In this document: positions 58,382 to 64,000 of the stretch, one piece after another
How positions within the stretch are numbered: the stretch's first letter is position 1
Layout of the letters: the number at the start of each line of letters is the position of its first letter
NCBI RefSeq assembly: GCF_047730175.1
Contig: NZ_CP159833.1
Span: 2,790,001-2,854,000, forward strand
Direction of reading: 5' to 3'
Source of the DNA: Marifrigoribacter sp047730175
Lineage (GTDB): Bacteria; Bacteroidota; Bacteroidia; Flavobacteriales; Flavobacteriaceae
Length of the DNA stretch: 64,000 bases
Made by a program: the position numbers and the translations under genes
Notes under the pieces: model-generated
What the model was told of the DNA's origin: nothing
The model's input: only the letters and a program-made list of their open reading frames with translations
Databases searched by the model: none

Positions 58382-58900
58382 TTAGTTTATTTTGTTAAGT
58401 ATTGTTAAATATTTTATTAACTCCAATTTAAATCCCTCGATATTGTTAGGATCTATATCCATAAGCAAATCGTATAATCGCTCATCTCCTCCTTTAAAAC
58501 CAACTTTAAATTTAGCTTTACTTTTAGACACCATTACGTCTAAAAATTCATTCTTTCCTGAATAAAAACCAATAAGTACATCAAAAGGAATATCCAAAAA
58601 CTCTGTAGCATTTTGGTTGTCAATATCACCACGCCAAGTAAAATCTTTATTATTTATTTGATTCTGAACTAAGGTAGGAAGTTTCTTTTTTACTTCTCTA
58701 AAAGAATAGATTTTAACATCCTTTCTATGAATCTGCAATTCTTTTGAAAAATCATACAGTGTTTCTATGTCAAGTAAAATATTTTCATCAACTAAAAAAC
58801 CTAGTCTTTTTAATGACGAATTACGCAATGTCAAATCTCTTCCCTTAAGATTTTCATCTATTTGTCTTTTAAGATATTTACGCTTTAATTTTTCAAACAT
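58382..58900 (-). CDS. DUF6913-like hypothetical protein
   Basis: The 172-residue protein is cytoplasmic, with a very basic N-terminus (MFEKLKRKYLKRQID) and a mixed alpha/beta body ('KRLGFLVDENILLDIETLYD', 'DVLIGFYSGKNEFLDVMVSK'). It resembles small Flavobacteriaceae proteins of the DUF6913 family that lie between ligA and dapA; function unknown. A perfect 14-base palindrome lies between its -7 box and its ATG. dapA starts 4 bases behind it. Confidence 0.75.
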   Translation of the reverse strand: MFEKLKRKYLKRQIDENLKGRDLTLRNSSLKRLGFLVDENILLDIETLYDFSKELQIHRKDVKIYSFREVKKKLPTLVQNQINNKDFTWRGDIDNQNATEFLDIPFDVLIGFYSGKNEFLDVMVSKSKAKFKVGFKGGDERLYDLLMDIDPNNIEGFKLELIKYLTILNKIN

Positions 58901-58908
58901 TGCTTATA

Positions 58909-58922
58909 TTGTACTAGTACAA
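58909..58922. promoter_or_regulatory. 14-base palindrome (TTGTACTAGTACAA) at the DUF6913 promoter
   Basis: Perfect palindrome 8 bases before the ATG at 58900, abutting the minus-strand -7 box TAATTTTG (58920-58927). Position suits a repressor site for the DUF6913-dapA transcript; no regulator is known. Confidence 0.4.
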
Positions 58923-58954
58923 AATTACAATTTAATTGTTATTTGAATACTTAA

Positions 58955-60949
58955 TTAAGAAATCATTAATAAAAAATCATCTTCAGTGATGATAGGTATT
59001 TCAAGGCTTTCAGCTTTTGTGCGCTTACTTGGTCCCATAGTATCACCTGCAATTACATAGCCTGTTTTTTTTGAAATAGAACTAGATATTTTTCCTCCAT
59101 TATCCTCAATTAGTTTTTTAAGTTCATTTCGTGAAACTTTCATAAAAACACCAGATACAACAAATGTATTACCCTGCAATTTATCTGTTTGATTTTTTAA
59201 TTCTTCGGAAGATATTTCAAGTTGAACTCCATAACTTTTTAACTTAGTAATCATTTCATTGTTCTCTTCTGAAGTAAAAAACAGAACCACACTTTTAGCT
59301 ATAATCTCCCCTATTTCATCTACAGAAATCAACTCTTCTTCGGAAGCTTTTGCTAAGTTATCAATACTTTTATAATATTTTGCGAGTTTTTTAGCTACTG
59401 TTTCTCCTACATAACGTATACCTAAAGCAAATAACACTCGTTCAAAAGGAATTTCTTTTGAAGCTTCAACACCCGCTATTAGATTGTCTGCACTTTTTTC
59501 AGCCATTCGTTCTAAAGGCAATACTTTTTCCTTTGTCAACTCATATAAATCAGCATAGTTATTAATTAAATGATTAGTTACCAATAAAGCGACAGTTTCA
59601 CCTCCCAAACCTTCAATATCCATTGCTTTTCGAGAAATAAAATGTTGAATTCTTCCTATAATTTGTGGTGGACATCGCATAGTATTCAAGCAAAAATGTT
59701 TTGCTTCACCCGCTAATCGGATTAATTCTGTCTGACATTCAGGGCATTTCTCAATATATTTAGTTGCTTTGGAATCATGAGGTCGCTTAGATAAATCAAC
59801 GCCAATAATTTTTGGAATGATTTCTCCTCCTTTTTCAACAAAAACAGTATCCTTTTCTCTAATATCTAACTTCTCTATTTGATCTGCATTATGCAGTGAA
59901 GCTCTTTTTACAATGGTACCAGCTAATTCTACAGGCTCTAAATTAGCAACAGGAGTTATAGCTCCAGTTCTACCAACTTGATACGTAATTTCATTTAACA
60001 CTGTTGAAACTTGCTCTGCTTTAAACTTATACGCAATTGCCCAACGAGGAGCTTTAGCCGTATACCCTAGCTCATCTTGTTGATGCAAGTTATTTACTTT
60101 AATTACAACACCATCTGTTTCATAAGGTAAATCATGTCTATGGACATCCCAATAATCTACAAATTTAAATACCTCATCGATACTTGAAACAACTTTAGCT
60201 TCACTAGGAACATTAAAGCCCCATTCTCTAGCTTTTTCTAAATTTTGAAGCTGTGTGCTAATCGGTAACTTTTCACCTATTACACTATATAACAAACACT
60301 CTAATGGACGTTTAGCTACTTCACTACTATCTTGTAGTTTTAAACTTCCAGAGGCAGTATTCCTTGGATTTCGATAGGGCTCTTCTCCTGCTTCAATCCT
60401 AACTTCGTTCATTTTATTAAAACCATCAAATGGAAGAACTATCTCACCCCGTATATCAAACCGATTTGGAAAATCACCTTGTAGTACTAAAGGGATCGTT
60501 TTTATGGTTTTTATATTAGCAGTCACCTCATCGCCCTTGTAACCATCCCCTCTAGTTACAGCTCTTAGCAGTATACCATTTTCATAGGTTAAGCTAATGG
60601 AAGCTCCATCATATTTTAATTCACAGGTGTAATTAATGTCTCCATCTACTAATTTTTTAATACGTGTTTCCCAATCTAAGAGATCTTCTTTTGAATAGGA
60701 ATTATCCAAAGAATGCATTCTATAATCATGAACAATTGTATTAAAATTCTTTGTGATTTTACCACCAACGCGTAAGGTAGGAGAATTAGCATCATGAAAT
60801 TCTGGATGATCTTCTTCTAACTTTTGAAGTTCTTTCAGTTTTTGATCAAAGTCAAAATCGGATATAGTGGAAGTATCTAAAACATAATAGTTATGGTTAT
60901 GTTTCCGAAGTTCTTCTCGTAATTGAAATATATACTCTTTCATATTCAT
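58955..60949 (-). CDS. ligA: NAD-dependent DNA ligase LigA
   Basis: LigA seals nicks with NAD as cofactor in replication and repair. The 664-residue protein has the adenylation Lys in 'CELKYDGASISL', the four-Cys zinc finger ('KCPECQTELI', 'HFCLNTMRCPPQI'), helix-hairpin-helix repeats, and a C-terminal BRCT domain ('TFVVSGVFMKVSRNELKKLI', 'GYVIAGDTMGPSKRTKAESL'). Two ATGs (60949 and 60943) are possible. The first lies 4 bases after a perfect TAnnTTTG box and would be leaderless; the second would leave a 10-base leader. Confidence 0.96.
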   Translation of the reverse strand: MNMKEYIFQLREELRKHNHNYYVLDTSTISDFDFDQKLKELQKLEEDHPEFHDANSPTLRVGGKITKNFNTIVHDYRMHSLDNSYSKEDLLDWETRIKKLVDGDINYTCELKYDGASISLTYENGILLRAVTRGDGYKGDEVTANIKTIKTIPLVLQGDFPNRFDIRGEIVLPFDGFNKMNEVRIEAGEEPYRNPRNTASGSLKLQDSSEVAKRPLECLLYSVIGEKLPISTQLQNLEKAREWGFNVPSEAKVVSSIDEVFKFVDYWDVHRHDLPYETDGVVIKVNNLHQQDELGYTAKAPRWAIAYKFKAEQVSTVLNEITYQVGRTGAITPVANLEPVELAGTIVKRASLHNADQIEKLDIREKDTVFVEKGGEIIPKIIGVDLSKRPHDSKATKYIEKCPECQTELIRLAGEAKHFCLNTMRCPPQIIGRIQHFISRKAMDIEGLGGETVALLVTNHLINNYADLYELTKEKVLPLERMAEKSADNLIAGVEASKEIPFERVLFALGIRYVGETVAKKLAKYYKSIDNLAKASEEELISVDEIGEIIAKSVVLFFTSEENNEMITKLKSYGVQLEISSEELKNQTDKLQGNTFVVSGVFMKVSRNELKKLIEDNGGKISSSISKKTGYVIAGDTMGPSKRTKAESLEIPIITEDDFLLMIS

Positions 60950-60953
60950 GTAA

Positions 60954-60961
60954 CAAATATA
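60954..60961 (-). promoter_or_regulatory. -7 box (TATATTTG) of ligA
   Basis: Perfect minus-strand TAnnTTTG ending 4 bases before the ATG at 60949. Confidence 0.5.
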
Positions 60962-61009
60962 AAATTCATTCTTATAAAATAGTCGTTTTCAAAAACAGAA
61001 TATCAACAA

Positions 61010-61038
61010 AAAAGGCCGTCTTATTAAGACGGCCTTTT
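61010..61038 (-). terminator. Terminator of the T9SS GEVED protein gene
   Basis: AAAAGGCCGTCTT (61010-61022) pairs perfectly with AAGACGGCCTTTT (61026-61038) around a 3-base loop. Confidence 0.88.
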
Positions 61039-61059
61039 CAAATATAATAAACTAAAATA

Positions 61060-64000
61060 TTAATCTTTCACAAAACGTTTTGTAACCGCTAATTTGTCTG
61101 ATACGAATCGGATAAAATATAATCCTGATGCATAATTAGAAACATCAACTGTAATCTTACTATCTCTAGAAGAGATCGTTTTAACTATTTGTCCCGTTGT
61201 TGAAAATATAACGATTGAATCATAATTAGTATCATCTAACATATCAATCGAAAGCGTTGATTTTGTTGGATTTGGATACACATTAATATTCTTTTCAGCA
61301 TTTTCAGTAAATGATTTTATCTTAGAACCTGCATTGTTAGCGAATGGAGCTACATTATCTCCTGAAACCACAATAGCATCTAAATAAACTCTATCTTTAT
61401 TATCACTAGCAAAATTTGTAATACGAATTCTATTATTAGCATTGAAACTATAGCTACCACTATCTAGTGTGATTATATCTGTAAAGAATGAACTATTGTT
61501 AAAATCTACAGCTCTTTCATAGGTTCCAATTGCTTGATATGTTGAGCCGTCAAAAAATTCAACTACATAAAATTCTCCAAGATCCATACTAATTGAATAA
61601 GAATGGAATTCAATAGCAATTTCAGTATTACCTGTTAAATCCATTACTGGAGATTCTGTAAATGAAGTAGCAGAACCATCTCTTAATCTCATTGAATAAG
61701 ATCCTTCAAAAGCACGACTTGCATTATTAGTTCTAAAACAATCGCTTCCTCCGTCAGTCCAACCATCTAAACCAGTTTCAAAGTAGTATCCAGCGATAAC
61801 ACCAGGACCTCCGCCACCACCAACAGTTGTGGTTGCGAATATAGCTTTACTTAACGATGATTTATTTCCTGCAGCATCAACAGCTCTCACTCTATACTTA
61901 TATTCTGTATTAGGAGTTAATCCAGACATCGTTGTTGATGTACCTGCTGTACTAAGGTTAAATGGTCCATTTTGATATACTTCATAACTAACCACACCTA
62001 CATTATCTGTTGAAGCATCCCAAGATAAATCTATTGTAGTATCTGTTATGTTAGAAGCAACTACGTTTAATGGTTTTGATGGAGCTTCAATGTCTGGTCC
62101 ACCTCCAGCTGCCATTAGGTTAATTGTATAATCTTCTACCTCTCCATATTGGAAAGTCTCACACTGAGAAGGTATACCATTATACTTCATAGAAACTCTC
62201 ACCCTAACAGGAGATTCCGATGTGCCACTTGGCACTGTAAAAATACCACTATTAGGAGTATCTGTAGAAGCTGCTTTAGACCATACTAACTCTCCTGTAT
62301 CATCAAAATCAGCATCCGCATTATAGTCAATCCAAACTGCATAACCTTCAGCAAAAACAGTTCCTGTCCATGTTGGAGTAACTGTTACCGTATAATCCTG
62401 TCCTTCGGTTAAATCAGTTGAAATAGCTGTAAAATCTGAATAAAATTGCGCTCCTGAAGCATTATCGATCGTGTTTAATTGTACACGCCCAATAAATTCA
62501 TCTGAAGTATCAGTACTAGCAGAATCACAATATTCTGCTGGAGGACCATCAATAGTTGTAAACGAAGTACTTGCATCTCCAGAAGTATTTCCGGCAGCAT
62601 CTTGAGCATTAACTGTTGCATTATACAAAGTTAATGGTAACAATCCTGATACATTAAAGCTATTTGTTGGAGTCGTACCAACTTGAATTCCATCAATAAG
62701 AATGTTATAAAAAGCAACACCTACATTATCTGTTGAAGCTGTCCAATTTAACGTTGCTCCTGAACCTGTAATATTACTTGCAACTAAATTGTTTGGATCT
62801 GTTGGATCTTCAGTATCTGGCGGACCCGCAGCTGCAATTTCGAACACTCCAACTACTCCTTTTCTTCCACTGTTCATGTATTCAGTGATGAACCAGAAAG
62901 TAGAATCGTCTGTAGGATCTACATCAATTTTACTATAATCTCCATATCTCGTTCCTGAAAAATTTTGATTTCCGTTGGAAATTACTTCTTCAGAAGCTGT
63001 CATTGTATTGATTGGATCTCCACTTAATCTTCCTGTAAAATAAGAACTAACTCTTACGGTTGTAGGAGTTGAAGGTCCTGACATAGAAGAGTATCCCATT
63101 CCAATATTCCCTTGACCATCCATTGCTAAACTTGCGTTCCATGCATGTCTACCATCTGGAGCTGTATAGGTACCTTCTTGGTATAAAGACCAAGGTTGGT
63201 TATCACCACTTTGACGAAATTCTTGCCATCTTACAGCAGCAAGTTCTCCTGCACTAGCATCAGCATCAACTACAAAATTAAATACAGCTGAATTATGCGA
63301 ACTAAATTTTCTAAACTGAGCTTGATTCATAATAGTGGCTTGTAATGCGTCAATCGCAGAACCTCCACCTGGTTGTGTTAAGTTTGAAAAACTACCACCA
63401 TCAAAAACACTGATAAATGGAGTGGTATTAATTTGTGTTGCTGCAGATACAGTAGAACTCCCAGGACTTGCCCAGTTCACATCAATGGTCCATAATTTAA
63501 TATGGTCAGTGCTCACTCCGCTCCAAGCATCATCTTGCATATAAACAATAGGTGCACCACCAGCGGCAGGCATATTTCCATCTGTTACACTAAAGGCTTG
63601 AGGGCTATAAAAACCACTTGTAGCAATTCCTGGAAGATCGAATCCAAGTATTTGCGCCCCAGCATTTCCAGCCAACATTTCATCTCTTTCTAAAGCCCAT
63701 ACTCTATTAGAACTACTTGTATTATCAGTCATATAATAACCATCACTCCAAATGGAAAGCTTTTGATAATCATTAATTGCCGAAATATTATAAATAAACC
63801 AACCCGCAGTTAAAGGATTAGGTCCATCTGAAACAGCCACTTGAGCACCACTTCCTAAAAAGGTTAGCACCCATCTATCTGCTGCATTATCATAAGCTGC
63901 GGTTAGATCACAACATCCTCCAGCGGGGAAAATAGCTGGGTTGGGAGACGTTTCTCCTAATAATATGTTTCCAGATTTATCATAAATCATAAATCCAGTA
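61060..64000 (-). CDS. Large T9SS surface protein with fibronectin III and GEVED domains (N-terminus outside window)
   Basis: The frame is open to the right-hand window edge, so the start is missing; about 980 residues are visible. In order: a large N-terminal domain with 'YTAPDGRHAWNASLAMDGQG' and 'GTRYGDYSKIDVDPTDDSTF' (a sialidase/BNR-like look); a fibronectin III domain ('NLVASNITGSGATLNWTAST'); a GEVED domain ('YAVWIDYNADADFDDTGELV', 'CETFQYGEVEDYTINL'); a second fibronectin III domain ('NVVASNITDTTIDLSWDAST'); a carbohydrate-binding-like domain; and a T9SS type A domain ('NVYPNPTKSTLSIDML', 'ASGLYFIRFVSDKLAVTKRF'). Likely an adhesin or extracellular enzyme; the missing N-terminus prevents a decision. 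Confidence 0.85.
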   Translation of the reverse strand, partial: TGFMIYDKSGNILLGETSPNPAIFPAGGCCDLTAAYDNAADRWVLTFLGSGAQVAVSDGPNPLTAGWFIYNISAINDYQKLSIWSDGYYMTDNTSSSNRVWALERDEMLAGNAGAQILGFDLPGIATSGFYSPQAFSVTDGNMPAAGGAPIVYMQDDAWSGVSTDHIKLWTIDVNWASPGSSTVSAATQINTTPFISVFDGGSFSNLTQPGGGSAIDALQATIMNQAQFRKFSSHNSAVFNFVVDADASAGELAAVRWQEFRQSGDNQPWSLYQEGTYTAPDGRHAWNASLAMDGQGNIGMGYSSMSGPSTPTTVRVSSYFTGRLSGDPINTMTASEEVISNGNQNFSGTRYGDYSKIDVDPTDDSTFWFITEYMNSGRKGVVGVFEIAAAGPPDTEDPTDPNNLVASNITGSGATLNWTASTDNVGVAFYNILIDGIQVGTTPTNSFNVSGLLPLTLYNATVNAQDAAGNTSGDASTSFTTIDGPPAEYCDSASTDTSDEFIGRVQLNTIDNASGAQFYSDFTAISTDLTEGQDYTVTVTPTWTGTVFAEGYAVWIDYNADADFDDTGELVWSKAASTDTPNSGIFTVPSGTSESPVRVRVSMKYNGIPSQCETFQYGEVEDYTINLMAAGGGPDIEAPSKPLNVVASNITDTTIDLSWDASTDNVGVVSYEVYQNGPFNLSTAGTSTTMSGLTPNTEYKYRVRAVDAAGNKSSLSKAIFATTTVGGGGGPGVIAGYYFETGLDGWTDGGSDCFRTNNASRAFEGSYSMRLRDGSATSFTESPVMDLTGNTEIAIEFHSYSISMDLGEFYVVEFFDGSTYQAIGTYERAVDFNNSSFFTDIITLDSGSYSFNANNRIRITNFASDNKDRVYLDAIVVSGDNVAPFANNAGSKIKSFTENAEKNINVYPNPTKSTLSIDMLDDTNYDSIVIFSTTGQIVKTISSRDSKITVDVSNYASGLYFIRFVSDKLAVTKRFVKD

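Overview
This window reads as AT-rich chromosome of a Flavobacteriaceae-type member of the Bacteroidota. The grounds are four. Promoter-like TAnnTTTG boxes precede many starts. Several large exported proteins end in type IX secretion (T9SS) type A sorting domains. The genome carries YtxJ, a two-gene LptD/TamB neighbourhood, a CcsBA fusion and an RpoZ of the Bacteroidota type. Gene order is also typical of the family (bamD-rpoZ-coaBC-DUF4835-recN; Gfo/Idh - 3-hydroxyacyl-CoA dehydrogenase - DUF1015 - YggS). No integrase, transposase, phage gene, CRISPR array or plasmid function was seen.

Layout. 1-11.4 kb: envelope and RNA-modification genes (3' part of lptD, ridA, tamB, tsaD, rsmE, DUF4159 protein, TrmH-family and PG_1098-like methyltransferases). 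11.4-14.1 kb: a three-tRNA operon (Ser-GCT, Pro-TGG, Arg-TCT) with two hairpin terminators, followed by a loose stretch with a gene fragment, a structured intergenic element, a lipoprotein built from two Cys/His modules and a small membrane protein. 14.1-20.9 kb: hypothetical protein, ArsC/Spx-like protein, TonB-dependent-type outer-membrane protein, a 56-residue membrane protein, fumC, and a 7TM membrane protein with a LuxR-like tail. 20.9-31.9 kb: ccsBA, truncated haemoglobin, glyA, fahA, ytxJ, a secreted redoxin, decayed gene fragments, a TetR/thioesterase pair, and two lipoproteins. 31.9-40.2 kb: smpB, pcm, then a long plus-strand series ending in an exonuclease/GIY-YIG protein, a potassium channel with a zinc-ribbon tail, and miaA. 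40.2-45.1 kb: a minus-strand series running glycosyltransferase, YbbR, coaE, sensor kinase, response regulator. 45.2-51.3 kb: three paralogous T9SS cargo proteins built from six-cysteine repeats. 51.5-61 kb: minus-strand housekeeping (fabI, recN, DUF4835, coaBC, rpoZ, bamD, dapA, DUF6913, ligA). 61-64 kb: the 3' part of a large T9SS adhesin-like protein cut by the window edge.

Most of the window is ordinary housekeeping. No clear new defence or mobile system is visible. The most interesting items are: the tandem Cys/His lipoprotein; the 7TM-HTH protein; the array of six-cysteine cargo genes, whose terminators differ by compensatory base changes; five genes whose TAnnTTTG box sits only 4-6 bases before ATG (candidate leaderless mRNAs); a short ORF coupled to fumC by an ATGA overlap; a terminator of one gene embedded in the coding end of miaA; and a perfect 16-base inverted repeat wrapped round a promoter.

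Protein-family calls come from recognising motifs by eye; no search was run.
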